DNA from: an uncultured Prevotella sp.
GTDB taxonomy: Bacteria > Bacteroidota > Bacteroidia > Bacteroidales > Bacteroidaceae
Assembly (NCBI GenBank): GCA_900550365.1
Contig: URRR01000009.1
Coordinates: forward strand, 1 to 64,000
DNA: 64,000 nucleotides
Reading direction: 5' to 3'
Positions 51,147 to 58,212 of the stretch are shown piece after piece. Position 1 is the first letter of the stretch. Each line of letters opens with the position of its first letter. A program made the translations under genes and the position numbers. The notes below the pieces were generated by a model that saw only the letters and a list, made by a program, of their open reading frames with translations, did no database searches and was not told where the DNA came from.

Positions 51147-51841
51147 CGTAAGTAAAAGTCTTCGGTCAGCCGTGAATACCATTCTGAACGTTTTCCGTCA
51201 GCGTCGTTCAGGCATTTTTCCTCATATTCCACACTCTCATCCCGTTGCTTTCTGTATGCTAAGAGATAGCGGCTTACAGGTTTATGAGGTACTGTTCTCA
51301 CGGCATATGCACGTGAGGGGTAAAGACCGGCAAAGGCAGCTTCAGTGTCAAACTCTGTGCGGTATTGTGATGGAATAATGACAGAGAACTCACCGCAAGG
51401 CGAAAGCAACTCCGCCGCGCATCTGAACAGCGTACTGAAGGGCAGCGTCTCGGCGCTGCGTGCCATTGTTCTCTGTGCTGTACGGCTTTTCAGTGTGTCG
51501 GTGTAGAACGGCGGATTGCATACTATCGCGTCATACCTTCCGTCCTTAAAGTCCTGCAACGATGACTCTACAACGTTTATTCTGCCGCTGAATGCTGAGG
51601 CTTCAGCATTTTCTTTGGCCTGAACACATGCCCCATGCTCAATGTCGATAGCTGTAACGGTGGCGTCGGTAAAGCGCTGAGCCATGAACAAAGCAATCAG
51701 TCCAGACCCTGTGCCGACGTCAAGGATACGTCTGCCGCCGTTGGCCCATGCTCCGAGCAATACTCCGTCAGTGCCTACCTTCATGGCACACTTGTCATGT
51801 TTTACAACAAATTGTTTAAACTCAAAATAACCGTTAGGCAT
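51143..51841 (-). CDS. tRNA1(Val) (adenine-37-N6)-methyltransferase-like protein
   Basis: 232 aa SAM-dependent methyltransferase. The SAM loop VGTGSGLIALFMAQRF is near residue 42, AIDIEHGACVQAKENA follows, and the adenine N6 motif NPPF (IVCNPPFYTDTLKS) is near residue 110. The start MPNGYFEFKQFVVKHDKCAMKVGTDGVLLGAW is very characteristic of the YfiC/TrmN6 family, which modifies A37 of tRNA-Val. Substrate specificity is inferred from the family. Confidence 0.9.
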   Translation of the reverse strand: MPNGYFEFKQFVVKHDKCAMKVGTDGVLLGAWANGGRRILDVGTGSGLIALFMAQRFTDATVTAIDIEHGACVQAKENAEASAFSGRINVVESSLQDFKDGRYDAIVCNPPFYTDTLKSRTAQRTMARSAETLPFSTLFRCAAELLSPCGEFSVIIPSQYRTEFDTEAAFAGLYPSRAYAVRTVPHKPVSRYLLAYRKQRDESVEYEEKCLNDADGKRSEWYSRLTEDFYLR

Positions 51842-51883
51842 GGCTTATGTTATTGTTCATTCTTGATTGACACCAAACAAATC

Positions 51884-52654
51884 TTATAAATTATTATTGC
51901 TGCTGACATATAAGGTCTCACCTTCTTTCGTGATACACCAGAAGCTGATACCTTTCTCGTCAGTGAATTCCTTCATCCGCCAGGCTGATTCAAATCCGCC
52001 GGCAACGAAGTGCATCGGTATGAATGTCTTAACGTTAAAACGTTCGATAAACTGACGTGCGCCGCGGGTATATCCGTTGCCTATACGGCTGTCAACAGGA
52101 AACATTACCACATCAAAGCTGTCTGCTGTTTTTCTGATGTCTTTCAGCTCGCCCAAATATAGTTTTTCTTCACGTTCCGGGTCAACTTCGCTTCCGAATT
52201 CAGGACTGTACACTTTGCCTCCCTTGTAATCGTCTGTCAGGAAACGGGCATACCAGTTGTTCAAGTCGCCGGCATGGAATATTCTCATGCCTCCGGTCTC
52301 AACAATCCAAGACACCCCGCTGTCTGTACTGCCGGTGGCTTTGATGTCAACCAATCCGTCACTCCATGTCCCGCCCTTTGCCAGCCATGCGTCTGCCTCC
52401 TCGCGTCTGGCCCGGCGATGTCTGAGTATATCTTTTGATAAAATGTATCTTATGTTGTTTCTCAGCTTCTTCCATTTAAATATTTCCCTGTTAAAATGGT
52501 CTTCATGAAAATGGCTTGCCAATATATATGTCGGCTTGTCAGTGGCTGACAGCCGTTCGGCCGCTCCGGCAGGGTCAGTCCAATAATCAAACATGAGCAT
52601 GCACTGCTCTGTCTCTATGATAAAACAGCTGTGGAATATGTAAGTAATCTTCAT
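51884..52654 (-). CDS. Metallo-beta-lactamase fold hydrolase
   Basis: 256 aa. The di-zinc motif HxHxDH is present in ASHFHEDHFNRE near residue 53; further ligands are HAGDLNNW near residue 130 and PMHFVAGGFES near residue 218. The start MKITYIFHSCFIIETEQCMLMFDYW is like the UlaG/RNase Z-related small hydrolases. No signal peptide. Substrate unknown. It has its own promoter candidate at 52673. Confidence 0.87.
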   Translation of the reverse strand: MKITYIFHSCFIIETEQCMLMFDYWTDPAGAAERLSATDKPTYILASHFHEDHFNREIFKWKKLRNNIRYILSKDILRHRRARREEADAWLAKGGTWSDGLVDIKATGSTDSGVSWIVETGGMRIFHAGDLNNWYARFLTDDYKGGKVYSPEFGSEVDPEREEKLYLGELKDIRKTADSFDVVMFPVDSRIGNGYTRGARQFIERFNVKTFIPMHFVAGGFESAWRMKEFTDEKGISFWCITKEGETLYVSSNNNL

Positions 52655-52672
52655 TGTAAGTCATTGTCGGAA

Positions 52673-52680
52673 CAAAAATA
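52673..52680 (-). promoter_or_regulatory. -7 box of the MBL hydrolase gene
   Basis: Minus-strand TATTTTTG, 18 bp before the ATG; no clear -33 element. Confidence 0.45.
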
Positions 52681-52743
52681 CAAAAAAACTATCAGTTATA
52701 TGTTCTTAAATTCCGATTAGTGGCATAGTTACCTGTTTTTTTA

Positions 52744-52751
52744 TAATTTTG
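52744..52751 (+). promoter_or_regulatory. -7 box of the TrmH-type gene
   Basis: TAATTTTG matches the consensus and gives a leader of about 95 nt before the ATG at 52852. Confidence 0.5.
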
Positions 52752-52851
52752 CATCCGTAATAAGTGCGGAGAGCCGTTACCATCGGGACAGAATTTATCA
52801 ATGTGCTCTCATATTATTAGGATAAGAAAAACAAAAAGATAACGCAGATAA

Positions 52852-53661
52852 ATGAATTGCATAGAGATTCAGTCTTTGACTCATCCGGGTGTAGAGGTGT
52901 TCAGCCGGCTTACTGAGGCGCAGTTGCGCAGCCGTAATGACAGTGTCGGTGGAGTGTTCATAGCAGAAAGTCCTAAGGTTATACGTGTGGCGCTTGATGC
53001 CGGATACGAGCCTTTGGCCATACTTTGCGAACGTAAGCACATTACCGGTGATGCTGCCGGCATAATAGCCCGATGTGGCCAGATACCTGTGTACACGGGC
53101 GACCGCGACATATTGGCTGAGCTTACCGGATACACGCTTACCCGTGGTGTTCTGTGTGCCATGAGACGGCCTGCCGGGCGCAGTGTCATGGATGTATGTA
53201 GCGCAGCCCGTAGGGTGGTAGTTATTGACGGAGTGGCTGATTCTACGAATGTAGGCGCAATATTCCGCTCCGCCGCAGCCCTTGGCATCGATGCCGTGTT
53301 ACTCACCCCAGACTCTTGCGACCCGTTGTGCCGCAGGTCTGTCAGGGTATCAATGGGCTCAGTGTTTCTTGTGCCTTGGGCATGGCTTGACGGCGATGAC
53401 GGTGTCAAGTCTCTTGGGCGGCTTGGATTCCGCACTGCGGCTATGGCATTAACTGAGCATTCTGTTCCTCTTGACTCGCCGCAGTTAAAGGCTGAGCCGC
53501 GTCTGGCCATTATTATGGGAACTGAAGGCGACGGACTGCCGCATGACACCATTGCCGCATCCGATTATGTCGTGCGCATACCTATGTCACATAATGTTGA
53601 TTCTCTCAACGTTGCGGCAGCGGCAGCAGTGGCATTCTGGGAGCTCAGGTCAGCCGAATAG
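52852..53661 (+). CDS. SpoU/TrmH-family RNA 2'-O-methyltransferase
   Basis: 269 aa. The SpoU domain occupies the C-terminal half: DGVADSTNVGAIFRSAAALGIDAVLL (motif 1, about residue 127), IIMGTEGDGLPHDTIAASD (motif 2, about 220) and IPMSHNVDSLNVAAAAAVAFW (motif 3, about 245). These form the trefoil-knot SAM site. The N-terminal part is a typical substrate-binding domain with FIAESPKVIRVAL. Target may be rRNA or tRNA; cannot be decided. Confidence 0.92.
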   Translation: MNCIEIQSLTHPGVEVFSRLTEAQLRSRNDSVGGVFIAESPKVIRVALDAGYEPLAILCERKHITGDAAGIIARCGQIPVYTGDRDILAELTGYTLTRGVLCAMRRPAGRSVMDVCSAARRVVVIDGVADSTNVGAIFRSAAALGIDAVLLTPDSCDPLCRRSVRVSMGSVFLVPWAWLDGDDGVKSLGRLGFRTAAMALTEHSVPLDSPQLKAEPRLAIIMGTEGDGLPHDTIAASDYVVRIPMSHNVDSLNVAAAAAVAFWELRSAE

Positions 53662-53734
53662 TATCACGCAGTTGTCGTAACTGCGTGATGAGGTGAACAG
53701 GCATGTGTAACTCGTTGATAATCAGCGGTGTTGT

Positions 53735-53815
53735 AAAAGGCCACCTTTCGCGTTGCAAAAGGTGGCCTTTTAGCGTATGAAAGATGCCCTTTCGGTGTGT
53801 AAAAGGTCATGTCTT
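53735..53815. repeat. 22-bp-period palindromic array, copy F
   Basis: Units at 53735, 53757, 53779 and 53801 with 7-bp spacers. Units 1 (AAAAGGCCACCTTTC) and 2 (AAAAGGTGGCCTTTT) are reverse complements with one mismatch, using a core different from copies A and D. It lies between convergent genes; nothing else is seen in the 296-bp gap. Confidence 0.84.
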
Positions 53816-53957
53816 ATGAAAAGTATGAGCCTGAAATATCGGTCAACACTTCCGTCATGGCATGTCTTTTTCAATGACTTAATATTGTTGCCGGTGTCAT
53901 CAGCCTTAACCGGTGATAAGAAAAGGCATTGTCATGTGAGTAATTTCAGAGTATGTG

Positions 53958-55175
53958 TCACCGTTGATAACACAGATAGTACTTCTTTATTTTCTTTGAG
54001 AGCATGGCAACATTGAACACTTCAGAGGCTTCAGATATGTCTTTTACCGTGCCGTCTTTGTATAACATGGCAATGCGGTCGTCATCAATGTTGTACATGT
54101 CTTTCTGTATTACGCCGTGACTCATCAGGTAGCCGGCATCTTCAATACTTATGTTATATTTGCCGGCAAGCTCATTTCTGACCTTTTCAATATGTTCTGG
54201 TGTGGCAGGAGTATCCGTGATTTCAGTCTTGAAAAGAGTCCGGTTTACTATATCCGTAGAAAGTATTGCCAGCACTTTGTCGTCACTTCCGGTCCACACC
54301 TTCAATGAGCTCCATACATCGTTGTCGTCAAGGGTGGCGTAATGGTGTTGTGCCTCATTGCTGTTACGGAAGGTCTCAGCGTCAATATCGTTATACAGAA
54401 AATATCTCAGGCATGGCGTAGCGAATACTTCATGTCCCGTCCGTGCAAGATATTTTGCGCGTTGCAGTGCGCCTACCAGTACTTTCTCGCTTGCGACGGT
54501 TGTCTTGTGAAGGTAGACTTGCCAGTACATCAGCCTGCGTGACATCAGATAATTCTCAATGGTGTAAAGTCCTTTGGCGTCAACAACGAGGTTGTCGTTG
54601 TCAACGTTGAGCATCTTTATTATGCGTGCGCTGCCTATGTTGCCCTCGGCTACGCCCGTAAAGAAACTGTCACGGCGAAGATAGTCAAGACGGTCCATGT
54701 CGAGCTGGCTGCTTATTAGCTGATGAAGGAATTTCTTGGGATACTCGTTCTTGAATATCTTTAACGCAAGATTAAGTCGCCCGGCCATTTCTTCGTTAAT
54801 GTGTTCCATCATCAGCAGCGATATTGTCTCGTGGCTGATGCCGCTGATAAGTGTGTGCTCAAGTACGTGTGAAAAAGGGCCGTGGCCTATGTCATGCATC
54901 AGAATGGCTGCGCATGTGGCCTCGGCTTCGCTGTCGAATATGAACACTCCCTTTTGCGCAAGCGTTGTCATTGCCTCACTCATAAGGTGGAATGCTCCAA
55001 GTGAGTGCTGGAAGCGTGTGTGCTGTGCCGAGGGATATACCATTGATGTCAGTCCGAGCTGGCGTATCCTTGTAAGCCTCTGCATCAGCGGATGTTCTAT
55101 TATGTCGAGCAACAGGCCTTGAGGAATGTTGATAAAACCGAATATCGGGTCGCTGATAATCTTGCCGTGGTTCAT
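53958..55175 (-). CDS. HD-domain phosphohydrolase
   Basis: 405 aa from the ATG at 55175. The open frame runs on to 55244 but that part is a GTGAAGA-type simple repeat and is not credible protein. HD motifs: TRFQHSLGAFHL (first His, about residue 52), ILMHDIGHGPFSHVLEHTL with HD near residue 90, and a later Asp in QLDMDRLDYLRRDSFF near residue 155. The family includes dNTP triphosphohydrolases (SAMHD1-like); activity here is inferred. It follows glyA on the same strand. Confidence 0.88.
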   Translation of the reverse strand: MNHGKIISDPIFGFINIPQGLLLDIIEHPLMQRLTRIRQLGLTSMVYPSAQHTRFQHSLGAFHLMSEAMTTLAQKGVFIFDSEAEATCAAILMHDIGHGPFSHVLEHTLISGISHETISLLMMEHINEEMAGRLNLALKIFKNEYPKKFLHQLISSQLDMDRLDYLRRDSFFTGVAEGNIGSARIIKMLNVDNDNLVVDAKGLYTIENYLMSRRLMYWQVYLHKTTVASEKVLVGALQRAKYLARTGHEVFATPCLRYFLYNDIDAETFRNSNEAQHHYATLDDNDVWSSLKVWTGSDDKVLAILSTDIVNRTLFKTEITDTPATPEHIEKVRNELAGKYNISIEDAGYLMSHGVIQKDMYNIDDDRIAMLYKDGTVKDISEASEVFNVAMLSKKIKKYYLCYQR

Positions 55176-55208
55176 GCTGTTTAAGTGAAAAATGAAGAGT
55201 GAAGAATG

Positions 55209-55268
55209 AAAAGTGAAGAGTGAAAAATCCAAATGACTCTGCAAATGGACTTTTCACTCTTCACTTTT
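55209..55268. repeat. Inverted GTGAAGAGTGAAAA-type simple repeat
   Basis: AAAAGTGAAGAGTGAAAA (55209-55226) is the exact reverse complement of 55251-55268, around a 24-nt loop. Further degenerate copies of GTGAAGA lie at 55181-55208. It separates glyA from the HD gene and may act as a terminator. Confidence 0.75.
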
Positions 55269-55284
55269 AGTTTTTCACTGAATT

Positions 55285-56565
55285 TCAGTATGCAAAGAGA
55301 GGATATTTTGACATGGTGTCGTTCACCTTTTCGCGAACACGTGTTATTGTCTTATCGTCTTCGGGGTTGTTAAGCACCTCTTCGATAAGGTCGGCTATCA
55401 GCACCATCATGTCTTCCTTGGCGCCGCGGGTGGTTATTGCGGGAGTGCCGAGACGTATTCCTGATGTCTGGAAAGCGCTTCTTGTGTCGTATGGCACCAT
55501 GTTCTTGTTAACGGTTATGTCTGCCGCTACGAGAGCGTTCTCAGCCACTTTACCTGTAAGGTCAGGATATTTGCTGCGCAGGTCAACCAACATTGAGTGG
55601 TTGTCAGTACCGCCGCTGACGATTGAGAAACCGCGTTTGATAAGTTCGTCGGCCAGCACTGCAGCGTTTTTCTTAACCTGCATGGCCCACTCTTTGAACT
55701 CGGGCTGCAGTGCTTCGTTGAAAGCGACAGCCTTCGCGGCGATGACATGCTCGAGCGGTCCGCCCTGTGTACCGGGGAAAACGGCGCTGTTGAGCAGCTG
55801 GCTCATCATCTTTATCTGCCCCTTGGGTGTGGTCTTGCCCCACGGGTTCTCAAAGTCTTTACCCATAAGGATAATACCTCCGCGCGGTCCGCGCAGTGTC
55901 TTATGGGTCGTTGAGGTTACTATGTGTGCGTATTCAAGTGGATTGTCAAGCAGTCCGGCTGCTATAAGGCCGGCAGGGTGGGCCATGTCTACCATGAGTA
56001 GAGCACCTACTTTGTCGGCGATCTCACGCATACGCTTGTAGTCCCACTCACGGCTGTAGGCTGAGCCGCCGCCGATTATCAGCTTAGGCTTATGCTCAAG
56101 GGCAAGCTGCTCCATTTCGTCATAGTCTACGCGGCCTGTCTCCTTGTTGAGATTATATCCTACGGCGTGGTACAGGATGCCGGACGTGTTGACGCTCGAG
56201 CCGTGAGAGAGGTGCCCGCCGTGAGCAAGGTTGAGGCCCATGAATGTGTCGCCAGGATTAAGAACGGTCAGCAGTACGGCTGCGTTGGCCTGCGCTCCTG
56301 AGTGCGGCTGGACGTTGGCAAACTCTGCGTTGAACAGCTTTTTGACACGATCTATTGCGAGGTTCTCAACCTCGTCAACCACTCCGCATCCTCCATAATA
56401 CCGCTTGCCGGGCAGTCCTTCGGCATATTTATTGGTAAGCCAAGATCCCATTGCCTGCATAACTTCATCGCTTACGAAATTTTCAGAGGCGATAAGCTCC
56501 ATTCCCTTCAGTTGTCTTTGATGCTCCTTTTCGATAAGGTCGAAAATCACTTGGTCTCTTTTCAT
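55285..56565 (-). CDS. glyA: Serine hydroxymethyltransferase
   Basis: 426 aa PLP enzyme that converts serine and tetrahydrofolate to glycine and methylene-tetrahydrofolate. The start ELIASENFVSDEVMQAMGS, the RYYGGCGVVDEVENLA segment, the PLP site VTSTTHKTLRGPRGGIIL with the Schiff-base Lys near residue 230, and the LGTPAITTRG motif near residue 375 are all as expected. Length normal. It probably follows pyrBI in one transcript (about 108-bp gap with no promoter match). Confidence 0.97.
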   Translation of the reverse strand: MKRDQVIFDLIEKEHQRQLKGMELIASENFVSDEVMQAMGSWLTNKYAEGLPGKRYYGGCGVVDEVENLAIDRVKKLFNAEFANVQPHSGAQANAAVLLTVLNPGDTFMGLNLAHGGHLSHGSSVNTSGILYHAVGYNLNKETGRVDYDEMEQLALEHKPKLIIGGGSAYSREWDYKRMREIADKVGALLMVDMAHPAGLIAAGLLDNPLEYAHIVTSTTHKTLRGPRGGIILMGKDFENPWGKTTPKGQIKMMSQLLNSAVFPGTQGGPLEHVIAAKAVAFNEALQPEFKEWAMQVKKNAAVLADELIKRGFSIVSGGTDNHSMLVDLRSKYPDLTGKVAENALVAADITVNKNMVPYDTRSAFQTSGIRLGTPAITTRGAKEDMMVLIADLIEEVLNNPEDDKTITRVREKVNDTMSKYPLFAY

Positions 56566-56673
56566 TATTATGATATTTTGTTTGTGAATAGATTCTTTTC
56601 TGTGGTTGCCCGCAACGTTATCCGCGGTCCAGTCACGTTATGGATAAAAATATGATGGTAAGAGTAGATGATG

Positions 56674-57129
56674 TCAAATCAGTTCAACCTCGTTGATGTC
56701 CTGTTCTTTGTCACAATAGTGGCATCGTATTATGCCGTTCTCCTTGTTTATTACGTTGAAGACGGTGTTCATAGGCTCATTGTTGGTGATGCATTTTGGG
56801 TTGTTGCATTTTACGATGCCGGTAATAATGTCCGGCGTCTCTACCTTTTTCTTTTCAACGACTTCATAATTTCTGATGATGTTCAGTACTACGTTGGGTG
56901 CTACTACGGAAAGGCGTGAAATCTCCTCATCAGAGAAAAATTTGTCCTCTATCTTGATAATGCCCTTACGTCCTATTTTCTTTGACAGATAGTTATAGCC
57001 TATGGTAACCACGGTGTTGAGATTCTGCAGTCCCAGAATATTGGCTACTTCGTATGTTTTTTCCGAGGGTATATGGTCAATGACGGTTCCGTTCTCGATA
57101 GCCGCTACCAGTCTTTCTTTCTTGCTCAT
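56674..57129 (-). CDS. pyrI: Aspartate carbamoyltransferase regulatory subunit
   Basis: 151 aa. The allosteric nucleotide-binding domain (VAAIENGTVIDHIPSEKTYEVANIL, then KKIGRKGIIKIEDKF) is followed by the zinc domain with four Cys: CNNPKC near residue 107 and CHYC near residue 137. It binds PyrB and gives feedback control by CTP/ATP. It follows pyrB by 15 bp in the usual order. Confidence 0.96.
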   Translation of the reverse strand: MSKKERLVAAIENGTVIDHIPSEKTYEVANILGLQNLNTVVTIGYNYLSKKIGRKGIIKIEDKFFSDEEISRLSVVAPNVVLNIIRNYEVVEKKKVETPDIITGIVKCNNPKCITNNEPMNTVFNVINKENGIIRCHYCDKEQDINEVELI

Positions 57130-57144
57130 TCTTCAGTTCAGTTT

Positions 57145-58092
57145 TTAGTTGATGATAGTTTTGTCATTTGTTATTTCGTCGTATGTGATTCCGAGCACAT
57201 CACATATGATTGCCTCACGGGCATACAGGCCGTTTTGTGCCTGTTGGATGTAGTAGGCATGCGGATTTTCGTCAACACTGTATTCAATCTCGTTGACGCG
57301 CGGCAGCGGGTGCAGTATCTTCATGTTCTCACGTGCGTGGCTGAGCATGTCGTTCTTGAGGATATATACGTTCTTTACCTTTTCGTATTCCATGAGGTCT
57401 GAGAAGCGTTCTTTCTGGACGCGTGTCATATATAATATGTCGGCCTGGTTGATAGTCTCTTCGGTGAAATCCGTATGTTCGATATATTTAATGCCATGAT
57501 CCTTGCAATACAGCTTGTATTCGTCAGGCATGGCTAGCTCTTTGGGGGCGATGAAGTGGAATGTAGGGTTGAAATGGCGCATCGCCATGATGAGCGAATG
57601 CACCGTACGGCCGTATTTAAGGTCGCCTACCAGGCAGATGTCAAGGTTCTCCAGCGTGCCCTGTGTCTTGTAGATTGAATAAAGGTCAAGCATGCATTGC
57701 GACGGGTGCTGGTGTGCTCCGTCTCCGGCGTTGATTATGGGTACGGGGGCTATCTCGCTTGCATATTGGGCTGCGCCCTCAATGTAATGGCGCATTACTA
57801 TGACGTCTGCATAGTTTGATACCATAAGAATAGTGTCTTTCAATGTCTCACCCTTGGTAGCACTAGTTACTTTGGCGTCGCTGAAGCCTATCACGCGCGC
57901 TCCTAGGCGGTTAGCTGCCGTTTCAAAACTCAGGCGGGTGCGGGTTGACGGCTCGAAGAACAGTGTAGCAACAACCTTGCCTTTTAGAATTTCCCTGTTA
58001 GGATGGGCTTCAAACTCTTGTGCCGATTTAATCATGTAAAGTATTTTCTCACGTGATAAATCGGCGATAGTAACAAAATTATGTTTTCCCAT
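57145..58092 (-). CDS. pyrB: Aspartate carbamoyltransferase catalytic subunit
   Basis: 315 aa from the ATG at 58092; the frame extends six codons to a TTG that has no support. First committed step of pyrimidine synthesis. The carbamoyl-phosphate site FFEPSTRTRLSFETAANRLGA is near residue 46, AGDGAHQHPSQCMLDLYSI near residue 124, and DILYMTRVQKERF near 222. Length is that of the PyrI-binding class. A near-consensus -7 box TAACTTAG lies about 28 bp upstream of the start. Confidence 0.96.
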   Translation of the reverse strand: MGKHNFVTIADLSREKILYMIKSAQEFEAHPNREILKGKVVATLFFEPSTRTRLSFETAANRLGARVIGFSDAKVTSATKGETLKDTILMVSNYADVIVMRHYIEGAAQYASEIAPVPIINAGDGAHQHPSQCMLDLYSIYKTQGTLENLDICLVGDLKYGRTVHSLIMAMRHFNPTFHFIAPKELAMPDEYKLYCKDHGIKYIEHTDFTEETINQADILYMTRVQKERFSDLMEYEKVKNVYILKNDMLSHARENMKILHPLPRVNEIEYSVDENPHAYYIQQAQNGLYAREAIICDVLGITYDEITNDKTIIN

Positions 58093-58119
58093 TGAATGTC
58101 GTGATTTCAAATTCGAGTG

Positions 58120-58127
58120 CTAAGTTA
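58120..58127 (-). promoter_or_regulatory. Possible -7 box of pyrBI
   Basis: Minus-strand TAACTTAG, one base off TAnnTTTG. No -33 match found. Confidence 0.35.
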
Positions 58128-58171
58128 CGCATTATTTTTAATTTATGAGGGATAAATCAAAAGAAAAGTAG

Positions 58172-58179
58172 TAATTTTG
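58172..58179 (+). promoter_or_regulatory. -7 box of the second class A PBP gene
   Basis: TAATTTTG matches the consensus, 33 bp before the ATG at 58213. It also shows that the in-frame codon at 58177 lies inside the promoter. Confidence 0.55.
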
Positions 58180-58212
58180 CAGCTAATTAGTGTTTATCTT
58201 TTTATAATCGTA

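Noticed and set aside
7627..53815. The 22-bp-period arrays as CRISPR arrays
   Set aside because: Units are only 15 bp, spacers 7 bp, and there are always four; no cas gene is present.
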